Assembly (NCBI RefSeq): GCF_000516985.1
Contig: NW_006917095.1
Span: forward strand, 2,857,077-2,921,076
Direction of reading: 5' to 3'
Length of the DNA: 64,000 nt
From: Pestalotiopsis fici W106-1
Taxonomy: Eukaryota > Ascomycota > Sordariomycetes > Amphisphaeriales > Sporocadaceae
Below are positions 10,608 through 21,242 of the stretch, in pieces. The notes beneath the pieces were generated by a model. That model saw only the letters and a list, made by a program, of their open reading frames with translations. It was not told where the DNA came from and searched no databases. A program made the translations under genes and the position numbers. Position 1 is the stretch's first letter, and each line of letters begins with the position of its first letter.

Positions 10608-13600
10608 GGTTGGCGGCGGGTTATGGATCGGCGATTGGAGATGATCCGACCCGTATAAGCAGCAGTTTGCAGATACCTTGTAGAGGAAACAAGAAGAATT
10701 GCTATGCAACCCTTGTATGAGATGCCCGGGATGATAAGAAAGTCAATGTGGATCACCCCAACGGCTTTCACGACACCTCTGAGCTTGTAATTTTGGAAAA
10801 AGGTGAATCGACAGAAGAGAAGAAAGACGTTTGCGCGAGAACGGGCGTCCATCTCCTTATTATGGTTCATCATCTGGGGAGTCGCGACTGATCGCGGGCT
10901 TGGCATTGCTTCGAATGAGCTCAAGCCATTGGCCAAGTCGGAGAAGAGAAGTCTTGGCGGTCTTGGCATACATGGGGTACCTGATCCAGCAGCCTCACTT
11001 GTGCGGCCAACAGTGTACCGCACTAGTGGACCAAAAGTCTTGGCAGCGGGGTCCGAAAAAGTGTTCTTGGCCGAACGAGCCAAACGTTGCTGCTTTTCCC
11101 TTCCCACCACTCTCGGAACACTGCTCCCTCTCTGACTTGGCGCCCTCCAGTCGCTCGCTCGCTCTACTGCTGCTGGATTGAGCCATGGCATTTGTCCTCT
11201 TCTCTTTTGCCCCCTTACGCCCATCCCGACGCGCTTTTTAAACATCACATTTCATGCCCGACGCATACCGAATAAGCATAAACTCCCCATGCCTTCACTG
11301 CTGCTTGATTTTCCCTCTTGCAGAAAGCGCGCAGAGTCGTGGCGTGTTGTGTGGTCTCGTCTGGCCATTCTGCAGCGAGAGAACAAGTTGCCCAAACTCA
11401 TTTTACCCCATAATCCACACGACAAGAACGGACCACTCACTGCCGGTCAGACAGACAAGGGACGCTCGGTTCGTTCGACGTTGGTTTCTTGGCTCGTGGG
11501 ACTCCGCCACGGCCAAGATCCTTCCGCTTGATATGACTTTCTTGGCTGGATTACTTGGCATCTCTCATTCAAGAAGGTGGGTTACTGCCTTCTTGGCGAA
11601 ATCGTCTCGCCAAGTCTTTACTAGTAAGCGTTGCCCATGAGCCGGTCCTCGTGCGCGATAGCCAAAACTCTTTTTTGTTATTGTGTTTCCGTTTGGTTGC
11701 CAAGACGGACCTGAGATTCCCACGTTTATGGTCTTGGGTTGCTTAATAACTCTCGGTGATCGAGATGACTGGGCAAGTGCATTGCGTGAACGGGAACACG
11801 GAGCAAGCCAGGACGACTTTTCGAGAGAACGTTTCCCATTCCGCTGGGTAATTTGAAGAGCGTGAATCAAAAAAATCACTTGACTCGCGATCCGTCCAGC
11901 ATACAATACACTGGAATCGTCCCGGCAGAGTCCGTGGCGTCGTCATTGCTGAGTGATGGCTCAAGGTTTCGATCCAGCAATGGGCAGTGCGACCACCACG
12001 TGCAACCCAGAAATCTACAGTTTGGCCACTGGGCACACTATGAGACTGTGTGCACAGCCCTCTCTAGTCTGTTTGCTAACAGGTTTCTCGTCAGCAATTG
12101 TGAGCGCAGGTCGCCTCTCATTGCCTTTCCAGCTCTACGCAAACTATTATGAACAAGAGGTTGACGGCAGTCACAGGCGGAAGACGACCCTGGACGACGG
12201 GCGTTGAGCTAATCTTTCGAATGGCCGCAAGATCCGAGCAGTACTCAGGTGCCGTGTTTATTACTCTGGGATCAGAAGCATCCAAAACAGATTGTTGTTT
12301 TCGCACAGCCACTCACGAAACATCATAATCTTCATCGACCGCAGCTCCTTCTACCGTTTTTCTCCATTTTCAATTTCCTCTTTGCCCCGGAGAGCCTGCT
12401 GCCAAGCGCGGCGTTTGCCAAGAAGGGGTCTCACCTATCGCTACCTATGTGTGAGTTTGGGTACAGCCAGATGCCCAAAAAGCCTACAGAGCACAGAGCA
12501 GCCTGAATAAGCCGAGCCCAAGACCCGAAAAATAAAAGCTCAAAAGCCAAGACGACGAAAGGAAATACGCCCGGTCTTGGCGGGCACTGGCGCGCCGAGA
12601 AATCCCTCAGGACCGCGAGACTGGATGCCCAGAGCGGAGAGCTTGGTATTGACCGTGGGACAAGAAAAGGCCAAGAGAAATAAGGGGGCTTGAAGGACAG
12701 TGGTCATTTGCCCTTCCCCCCCTCCAGACCGGAGGACAACCATAAACTGGCAGGACGAGAAGTGGCTGTCTCGATGGCCCACTGGCTCGCTACAGTCTCT
12801 GCTCATGGCTACCCGTCTGTGATTTCTGGGAGTAACGCAGCGGTACGAACTCGACTCAAGACATTTCACCTGTTTTCTAAGTGATGCCGTCGTCCGCGAT
12901 GAAACTTGAGGTGCTCCCCGGTAGGTACGTCTGAGTGAGTAATCGTTCTATTCGACCTCGAGAACACCCTACCTGAGATTAAGCGACACGGTTGCAGTGG
13001 CGCCTGGCATCGCTTATCATCCACAATTATCAATTGATGTTTATCGAGTACTGGCCGTGCCAAAGTATTCCAAGTTTAGTCATTTTTTTTCATTCTTCTC
13101 GTGACTGGAGGGCTCTGACAGTAAATCTTCAAGTGCTCCGACTACGCTTACCAGCTGCTGCTGATTATTGCAGTCAAGTCCATACAAACATCACTTGACT
13201 TACCACAACTGAGAGATATTCATGGCCTGCTTAGTCTCTTCCGACTGCGGGGATTGCTGTCAGAATTTTTACGTGTATTTTTGCTACTTTTCGTTGCTAT
13301 AATTCCGACTTAGATTGGGGGATCCTTCATGTACGACTTCGCTTGCTACTTGGTAGATATCCTCAATTCTCGGAGACAAGAAGAAGTAACAATGTGTTCG
13401 TGTGCGGAAGGAAAGTTGAGGCCCGACGGAGACGTCAGCCCCAGACTACGGCGACTGACAGGTCGTGGTATATCTCGACTCGGCCATGTTGAGGCATGTT
13501 ATTGCCTTTTGCAGCGGCTGGATAACACCAAAAGCTGATCTCATCCCCCCGGGAGCATTTTGTCCGAGCTGTCGGTTGCAGCAAGAAAGCTAAGCGTGAT

Positions 13601-13795
13601 TCTGCCCGTATACTCGATAGCTGTTGTGAGACCACCAGTTGCTGTCCTCCGCGTAGCCGGGGTGTGGGTAATCAAAACCCAAGGAGTCGGCAACCGTAAC
13701 ACGTGTATAATTACGGAAGAACCAGGACTCCCCGTCATTTCATCGTCGTGGATGAAAAAAGAAAAACCTGACCTCAAGTGATAATCATCTCGTCA
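10608..13795. other. Long intergenic region upstream of pacC
   Basis: A 3.2 kb stretch without a supported gene, between the pacC start and the stop of the SET/MYND gene, both on the minus strand. Besides the PacC-type sites it shows nothing recognisable. Open frames such as those at 11178-11531, 11853-12152 and 12540-12869 have no protein-like composition. A long transcribed 5' leader for pacC is plausible. Confidence 0.5.
10899..12675. promoter_or_regulatory. Array of about 20 PacC-type GCCARG sites upstream of pacC
   Basis: The PacC consensus is 5'-GCCARG. By eye I find GCCAAG on one strand or the other at 10899, 10932, 10953, 10962, 11039, 11066, 11136, 11488, 11512, 11541, 11554, 11592, 11609, 11699, 12401, 12417, 12546, 12576 and 12670, plus GCCAGG at 11807. 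Chance expectation for both strands is about one per kilobase, so fewer than two in this stretch. The sites lie 0.3-2.1 kb upstream of the pacC start codon. Autoregulation of pacC through such sites is known in Aspergillus; use of these particular sites is inferred. Confidence 0.6.
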
Positions 13796-15562
13796 TCAAT
13801 GGGTTTGCCAGCCATTGGTATTCGTGTCTGTGCTTGTTGATGCTGCTGCCGCTTCCTCACGACATCTGGAGCACATACACCATCCGCCTAGACTACCACG
13901 AGCCCATTCCCGGCGGTCTTGCACAGGTATAGTCACGTCACAGTAGTGGTTAAGGATTTCCTCACCCTTGCGGATGCCGCCAGGCCTGTTGCCGACAACA
14001 CGAGTCTCGCGAGCTTTGAGCACCATGCGCCCACCCCAGTTCCATGTCACGTTAGGGTCACAGTCGTGATTTGCAAGGCACCAGAAGGGATGAACAGCAG
14101 CCACGTCGGGTCTCCCGTCACGTGGATTCTTGCGAGCCGATGCAGTTCCGCGAAATTTGCTATACAGCGTGTTGAGGACCCACAAATCATGCTGTGCAAC
14201 CGTGGCATACACGTCAATGTCCATCTTCTCCAAGATGTGAAACGGAGTTTCAATGTTGTATGTGAACGAGAATGGCAACGTCCACTGCGGTGGTGGTCCA
14301 GCATTTGGCGACGGATCGATTTCATTCTCCCGCGAGGATACAAAGTCACCCCAGATGTACTTGATTTGACTCACATCCAAAGGGTGCATATCTTGGTGCG
14401 CAGCCATTGCGAGGATGCGTGCGAGGAGCAGGAGATGGAGTGCCTCGTCTGCGTTCCGAGCATCTGTGTCTTTGGCAATCGAGTCAACGTCCTTGTCACA
14501 GACAGCGGGATGATACAGCTCCTGGGCCTTGTCGTAACAAAATTGACTACAGAAGACTGTATCGTAACATTCCTCGCAGTTCACTGCCGTGGACTCGCTG
14601 CCAAGTGGCGGTAACTCCTCACTGCAGGCGTCGCAAACGGATTCTTTCAGGCGATTATTGGCAGTGACTAGTGAGTATTCCTCAAGCACGGTCTCCCCGG
14701 CTGCTATATCCTCCGTGGCAAAAACTCCCAGCTGCTTGCAGGTCGGAATGACCTGGTAGTTATCCATGTCGCTGGCGGCCTCGAGCAAGACTGGTAGGGT
14801 CGCAACCTGAACGGCGCATTTCGGAGCCATAGTTGAGAGCTCTCTGTTGAGGAATTCGAGCGATTCGTCAGAAAAGCGGTCCGGCTCGTGGTCGTTCCAT
14901 GGGTACACTTCTCGTCGTACCATGCCCCATTCTGGCAGATCATTGGGATCAAAGTTGGTTTGGCGCAGTCTACGCTGCCCGACGGTCACGATGTAGTGGC
15001 GTACGTTGAGCAACTCCTGGTTGTCCGGCGCAATAGAAAGTCCACGCTCGCAGAAGGTATGAGCGCTCTTAAGGCAGCCGATGAGGAGGAGGCCAAGGCT
15101 GAGGATCTGATAAGCACGAACAGAGCCTACGCGAGCCAGCATGTTGGCGTCGCATTGCACATCCTCCGTACCTGCCATCTGGCTGAGCAACCCATGGTCC
15201 AACACGGTCGGCAGTGGCCCATGCTGATACTTTTCAAGCGCTTCGAGAGACTGTTCATGAAATTCGAAACTTTCGTCGCTAACCTCGTCGGTCAATAGCA
15301 GAGCCTTGTAAGCATCGCCGGCGGCCAGGTCTGGGTAGCCCAGGTCAGCATAGACTACGGCACGACCCAAGTACAGCATTAAGTCGTACGGGCTCTCGAG
15401 AAGCTGATCGGTGAGCTGGCTACGTTGCTCCAAGAGACGTTCTACGCGAAGGCCATCATCGTTGGAAGAGTCGTCCATGGTATGGCCGGTAGATTTGGTA
15501 GAGGCACTAGATGTCGAGTTGCATGGCTCGTCAATCAGCCCCGTCCGAGACCAGTCGCCCAT
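13796..15562 (-). CDS. SET and MYND domain (SMYD-like) protein
   Basis: A single exon of 588 residues. SMYD proteins are lysine methyltransferases with a zinc-binding MYND insert in the SET fold. Residues about 45-200 form a helical TPR-like region. The SET domain starts near CKQLGVFATEDIAAGETVLEE (274-294). A MYND-like zinc cluster lies at 310-355 with Cys pairs CDAC and CEEC, then FCSQFC and a final HPAVC. The SET C-terminal half holds NHDCDPN at 498-504 and GEEILNHYCD, followed by post-SET cysteines at 562, 564 and 567. The usual NHSC is NHDC here, and the catalytic-site Tyr context is NHYCD. The substrate is unknown and could be non-histone. A second in-frame ATG at 15478 (residue 29) is a possible true start. 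Confidence 0.88.
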   Translation of the reverse strand: MGDWSRTGLIDEPCNSTSSASTKSTGHTMDDSSNDDGLRVERLLEQRSQLTDQLLESPYDLMLYLGRAVVYADLGYPDLAAGDAYKALLLTDEVSDESFEFHEQSLEALEKYQHGPLPTVLDHGLLSQMAGTEDVQCDANMLARVGSVRAYQILSLGLLLIGCLKSAHTFCERGLSIAPDNQELLNVRHYIVTVGQRRLRQTNFDPNDLPEWGMVRREVYPWNDHEPDRFSDESLEFLNRELSTMAPKCAVQVATLPVLLEAASDMDNYQVIPTCKQLGVFATEDIAAGETVLEEYSLVTANNRLKESVCDACSEELPPLGSESTAVNCEECYDTVFCSQFCYDKAQELYHPAVCDKDVDSIAKDTDARNADEALHLLLLARILAMAAHQDMHPLDVSQIKYIWGDFVSSRENEIDPSPNAGPPPQWTLPFSFTYNIETPFHILEKMDIDVYATVAQHDLWVLNTLYSKFRGTASARKNPRDGRPDVAAVHPFWCLANHDCDPNVTWNWGGRMVLKARETRVVGNRPGGIRKGEEILNHYCDVTIPVQDRREWARGSLGGWCMCSRCREEAAAASTSTDTNTNGWQTH

Positions 15563-15900
15563 AACGGAGGTGCGGGCAGGGAGTTGACACGGATGAAACT
15601 ACGCTTCCTGACTGGCTGGTTGGCTGACTGGGCTGGGCTGGCTGGGCTGGCTGGCTGTTTTGAGCTTGAAGTGGTTACGCCGTCTATTGGTGGGGGTATG
15701 GGAGATTTTGGTGTTTGTTTGTTGAGTTCTAGGACGCGGAGCTCTGGGGAGACCAGATCAATTCTCCAGCGAGAATGGCAGCGACGAGGGAGAAAATCTC
15801 GATAAGACGTTGCATCTCTCAATAAAGGGACGCAAGGCCGCCGTGTCGCGAAGGATGGGACTCCCAAACGACTGGACTTGTTGGCTCGCCAGAGAATCAA

Positions 15901-15950
15901 TAGGTAGGTAGATAGATAGATACCTGGGTAGTAGGTACGGTAGATAGATG
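15901..15950. repeat. Degenerate (TAGG/GATA)n microsatellite
   Basis: TAGG and GATA units run for about 50 bases, with a second GATA block after an interruption. It lies just upstream of the SET/MYND gene start, in its presumed promoter or leader. Confidence 0.8.
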
Positions 15951-16038
15951 TGCGGAGGGGCACCACTCACACCTGCAATGCGCAAGAGCAGCCGACTGGA
16001 CTAAAAGGCTACCAAGGGAAAAAAAATTGAGTGGGACC

Positions 16039-16062
16039 GAGGAGGAGGAGGAGGAGGAAGAG
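16039..16062. repeat. (GAG)n purine-rich microsatellite
   Basis: Seven to eight imperfect GAG/GAA units on the plus strand, part of the cluster of simple repeats upstream of the SET/MYND gene. Confidence 0.8.
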
Positions 16063-16183
16063 GAACAGGACCTAAATCAGGACAGACCCAAAAAGAGGCG
16101 CCCGCCTTGAACGTGCGGTAATAAAAAATATACGTAGTGTAGGCGTAGGTAATGTAAAGTACCTGGGTCCTACTGTAATACGC

Positions 16184-16215
16184 ATGTATGTATGGATGTA
16201 TGTATGTATGTATGT
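16184..16215. repeat. (ATGT)n microsatellite
   Basis: About eight ATGT units with one GATG interruption. Confidence 0.85.
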
Positions 16216-16878
16216 GCTGCTGAGCGCTGCGCAAAGTGGCGCTGGTCTGCACCGTTTTCCTGCCCTCAATCTGGCGGCCTTGCGCTGGGTGAGTAGCAGC
16301 AAACTGACAGTAATGATTTGGCGGACAGACAGCAGGTAGTTTTGGGGGCAAGGAGGGCAAAAGAGAAGGGAGCAGATCCCCCCAACAACTAATTGTAGGA
16401 CAGACGCCTTTTCCTTTACAAAGGAAAAAACAGTGGTAGTAGTGGAAGCAAATATGAGTGAGTGTGTCTGTCTGTAAGTCTAGTCACCAAACAAACAGAA
16501 CGCCCGAGAAAGGACATCGATAACCTCTACAGTGAATACAGGTGCAAAGCCTGTTTCAACCGGTAGGGCAGATCTCAACGTGGGATTTTTTTATGGGATG
16601 GGCCTAGATCGCCGAAACCGTTTTTTTCGAATTTTTTGTGGAAGCTGACAAAAGGCGGCGCGATCAGGATACCTGCGTGCGCTCCTGCAGATCACTACTG
16701 CTCATCGACCGACACCTTACTTACTTACTTACGCGACCTAGCGGCAGGACGGGACGGGACCAAGGTACCCCTAAAAGTGTATTTCATTCCCAATGCACCG
16801 TGACGTGAAGCAAGGGCAAACGCTGTGAGGTATCGTGACCAAAGGGGACGACGAACCGTGGAGATGCACACACGCAGG

Positions 16879-16925
16879 CGTGTGTGTGTGTACGTGCGTG
16901 CGTGTGTGCGTGTGCGTGTGTGTGT
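16879..16925. repeat. (TG)n/(CG) mixed dinucleotide repeat
   Basis: A 47-base alternating purine-pyrimidine tract of TG steps with scattered CG steps. Such tracts can adopt Z-DNA. The open frames across it are artefacts of the repeat. Confidence 0.85.
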
Positions 16926-19546
16926 ACCATGTGGGCATTCAATCATGTGTGTCTAGGGAGAAAGAAACCAAAACCCCTTGCATATCTTGTCATAAGATTG
17001 GCACAAAGTTGGGGACAGACCATTAGGACGACAGAGCCAGCAAAGATGCAAAGCAGAGTCAAGAAACCAAGACAGACAAGCAGGGAGAGTGACACCCTTT
17101 CTGAGAATGGGATTGGACCCTTCGACCCTTTGTGCCTTGCCGCCAATTTTCAGGGTCTAAAGACGATGAGGGGTCCAAGGGTCTGTGGCCAGCCAATAAT
17201 CAGTCCAAGTGTCAGTTTGGGGACGCCTGGTAATATGGAGACCCAATCCCGCTTATGCGTCTTGTCCGTCCGCCCGTGGTGAATCAGCGCCGTGACATCT
17301 CAGCTTTTGTGCATAAGAATAATCTTGACAGACAGACCAGACAGACCCCGATTTTGGTGGGGGCTCTAATTGAGGCATCTGGTCGCCCATGGCTTTCTTG
17401 GTGGAAATGCCCCAAAATTCGGATGGGAATTCCATTACCGGTGGCCTTCCGCACAATCTGGCCCACCGCTTACCGATTTTTTTTTTTCCCTTCGCGCCAA
17501 CCTACTGTAGCTAGCAGGGCTAGCACGCTTGACGGGCTCTGCCTCAATAGGATAGCGCCTGGACAGTATGCAAAGATTTCCGAATTATACGGAGAAATTT
17601 CAACTTGGCATACCTACAGACAGACTCGGATAGTGTCCGAATTCAAAGGCCGCGTCCTATTGTATCGTTGTTTGCGACCGTCAAGTTTTGTTTCGTTCGG
17701 TCGGTAATTACCACCCTTGCTTGATGTATCCTGGCTGCGGGAATTTGACGTTTCACTGATCAGATATGCCACTTCATGTTGATGCTACGGTAACTATGAG
17801 AATAATAAGCTACTACTATGCGAGTGCAACAATTTCCAAGGCGCTCGCTTGCTAGATTCAGGTGCGTGCATGAACATGTTCAAGGCCGAGCAGTTTACTT
17901 CTTCTATTTGTCCCTCCTAGTTAGTCCGGACCAAGTTACCACAGCTGAGAGAATCAAATGTCGGTTCAATTGAGCTAACTTAGGGGCACGATTAAAAAAA
18001 AAATTGTACTAATGAAGGCTCTGCTCAAATGCTCCGGACCTGAGTAAGGAATAAACAAGTCTATGACGTGTATCTCCTGACTACATCACATGGTAGCGGC
18101 TATTTTGTACCTAAGCTTCGGTACACTTTAGCGTTCGTGTCGCATTCTGTTGCTGGGAGTTGAAAGACTGACTGCAGCAGTACTCCTTCCAAGCCGCCAC
18201 GAGCCGTGCATAGGTAGCTGAAGTACTGTGTCAGTGGAGGTGCTACGGGGCCTGGCAGGAGTAGCTGTGGTCTTCAATCAATCCTCGAGTCAGTAGGGCA
18301 AGCCCAGTCTAGACTCCATTGGCTATTGAACCATTTAGTTTGAACTCTAATAATACAAACTATAACGGTTTTTGGCCACTTATCTCAACAATGGCCGAAT
18401 GAGTGCATACAGACTCGCGGGGGGTGAGTCCGAAAAGTCGGTCTATCAGATGTATTATCATTGTCCGCTCGCGTCGCTCTTTGTCGATGGGGGAAAATGA
18501 ATGTTCGTGTGTTCAATTTGGTTTGGGTGGGATGAGTCGTTGTTTGTTTACTACTCTGCCATCTCATTCAGGCCAACGATAACCATGACGGTTCGTTCAC
18601 TAGAATTGGGATAGGGCACCCACGAAGCAGGAATGGCGCAACCCAAAGAGCCGCGGGCAAGCTGGTAAACACTCCATGGTCCCTTGGCGATGTACCGAGA
18701 CGCCTGCCTCGACAAGAGCCTCAGTACCAGAATCAAGCAACGAGAAGCGCCCCCGTGTCACTCTGGAATAGCATCAACTTGGCGAGCTAGCATGTCAACA
18801 CTGTCACAAAAGTTTCACCTAGCACTGGGCGGGACTGTTTCATCCCATATCGGCACAGCTTCTATGCCTGTGTGCACCGTCAGTTTGGGCGAGCACTCAA
18901 AAAATTTCATCTGCCGGCGATCGGCCGTGGTTGTGGATCATTGCTCTCCTCAACGCCGACGAAAGCCACTGAGAGTCAAGTTTGCTGGCAGGCTTCCCGA
19001 TTGCCTGGCTGGCTGGAGTTTCAGCCTTGAGCGCGGACCCTAACAATGCCAAGCCTCTTGGGGCATACAAACTGAAGAGAAATCGAACAAAATACCAAGG
19101 AGTTGACCAGTAGATGCCAATTGCTATTACGGTTGAAACCAAAGTCGCTGGAATTATTTTTATAATACATCTCTAAAAGGTCAATTTGTTGCGATATGTC
19201 ATATACGATAAACTTGAAGCAGACTGGCTAGATATTTGCCATGAAATAATTGCTCAAATATAATTCTAGCATTGACCGGTATAGCTTCAACGTGTAAGCC
19301 GCGTATCAGCCAGTCTCAATATACTAGTTCCCACGTACCAGACTTTGAACTGAGCGAGGAATGGTTCCAGTGTGTCTATCCCTCATAGTGTTGCTTTACA
19401 TGATCTGACGCCTGCGGCAATTATTTTGAAGCGGACAACTCCAGCCTTGAGTGTCTTGATATTCTTTTCCCAAGCTCTTCTCTCACCACATTTGGTAGAG
19501 CCAGAAGCGACAAGATTCACAAGTGAAAAGTTTTTTTCAAGGCGTT

Positions 19547-19882
19547 TCAAGAGCATGAACTCCTTTCCACGACGGGAGGCCTGAAAGCAATTGTTCCAGT
19601 GACTGGGGCCAACGGTGTCATCAGAAGCGTTGCCGTCGACATCGCCAGCCCTGCGCTCGCAGCATCTGCACAGTTCGCGATGCCGCCCGGAAGAATTTCC
19701 ATGTCCTGGGCATTGACCAGGAATGCCATGATCACCGGCCGGGAACGCCCCGCGCCGTGAATTGCTCGCGTCTTGTACTCCCACGCATCCATCCCTTCCT
19801 CGCAACACCGGTGCGCAAACATGGGAAGAACTCGGCGTCTGATATCGGAGCGGCATTTGAGTATGACCCGGAACCGGATCAC
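19547..19882 (-). other. Coding-like fragment of unknown origin
   Basis: A 111-codon minus-strand frame in a locally GC-rich island within A/T-richer surroundings. The central part has protein-like codon use (many G/C third positions) and reads VIMAFLVNAQDMEILPGG. I do not recognise a family, and no flanking exons with good splice sites were found. It may be a gene relic, a small lineage-specific gene or a chance open frame. Confidence 0.2.
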
Positions 19883-21242
19883 TTTCCAAAAAGGGCTCCT
19901 ATTATTGACGGCACAGAGCCCATTGGAGACAAATGGGCGAAACGAGAGACGTCAAAATGGCAAAGTGATCATGAAAGCAGAGCATCCTTTCAGCGCCATT
20001 CAGGAAAAGAGAAACAAAGATCCATTGATTTACATTAAACATGGATGTGTCTTACTCACAAGACACCTAACCTAGACTGTTCATCATATCTTGAAAAGAT
20101 GAATAGGTTCGGGCCGCAAGAAAGTACTTTAGCCGATCTGGGGCCAAGCAATATTTCCCGCTACCTATGCGTGGCTGCTGACATTGATTGTTTCATTCTT
20201 AAACGCAACTTGCTTTTTTTTTTTCCCTGCGCGCTACGGTCCCGAGATGTTGGCTCTCGGGGACTTAGTAGGGCTTTTCATAAATCGCCAAGCTGCAACT
20301 ATCCGCGGGGGAAAAAAATACCAATAAAAATTGGGGGTTGGTCAGGATCACTCGCACAAGTAAATTTCATAACTTGTCTCATTGGATCAAAGCAACAAAA
20401 GTTGGCCCCCAAGCCCCTCGTACGACCCCTTCTTTTTCAGTCCTTCGGCACCGAAGATTGGGTCCCCCCCCTCTTGCGCGTTGGGAATAGGGTAAGGCGC
20501 CCAATTGAAATCCGAGCCCGCCCTCATGATCCATGGTCCGGATCGCGGCAAGGAAAGGATCTCAAAAGTCTTGTACTACCCCATGTAAGATGCAATGGAA
20601 CATCTTTGGGATGCATCTCCCGCGTCGAAGCTGAAAACAAGAGACCAACACACTCATAAAAAACACACACAAACATACACTCGCTGGATCTTTTCCTGCT
20701 GACTGTTTCAATAAGTGGATCATGTCAACATCCATTCATGGGCTTATGATGCAATGTGGATATAGTTTTCCTCTGAATTATAAGCCCAGATTTGATAAAT
20801 TCAGCTTGTCTTTGTGGTACACAAGATGCAGTCAGATCCTATACAGGTTCTTGTCGCACAGCAATTTCCACTATATCATATCCATGAGAACTGCCTGCAA
20901 ATATGTATGGCTGTATCAATAAGAAGCCATCAAGTACGTATATCCGCCGGCTGACTCGGGGCCCCCAATGCGGCGCCACGATTGTCACAGCAGCCGCTTT
21001 CCTCTGAATGCTATGAGAGAAGACTCCCCTCAAGCCCATGGACTCGCCAACCTTTACAGGTTTACCACTCGAACTTCCATTTCAGTATATTGAGCGACTT
21101 CAATCGGTGTTTTATGCTCTTGAACGAACAATGGTCCCGACTATCGTCACTACTAGACAACCCTAAAAAAAACCATTACAAGTCAGCTATCCATGTCAAA
21201 AACAAGAGCTTCACTCAAAACAATCCATCTTTTTCTGACGCC

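Larger units (their letters stand above)
15563..21242. other. Large gene-poor region with microsatellites
   Basis: 5.7 kb between the divergent SET/MYND and rhodopsin-like genes. It contains clustered simple repeats at 15.9-16.9 kb and several A or T runs. Short open frames are abundant, but only a segment near 19.55-19.88 kb has coding-like composition. The right end (20.4-21.2 kb) is the likely promoter of the rhodopsin-like gene. I see no transposon ends, tRNA or rRNA here. Confidence 0.5.

Noticed and set aside
16725..17282. Open frames over the TG/CG repeat
   Set aside because: Produced by the dinucleotide repeat itself, giving Cys/Val or Thr/His strings.
20045..20659. 204-codon plus-strand open frame upstream of the rhodopsin-like gene
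   Set aside because: It crosses a poly-T tract and promoter-like sequence and has no domain or conserved look.
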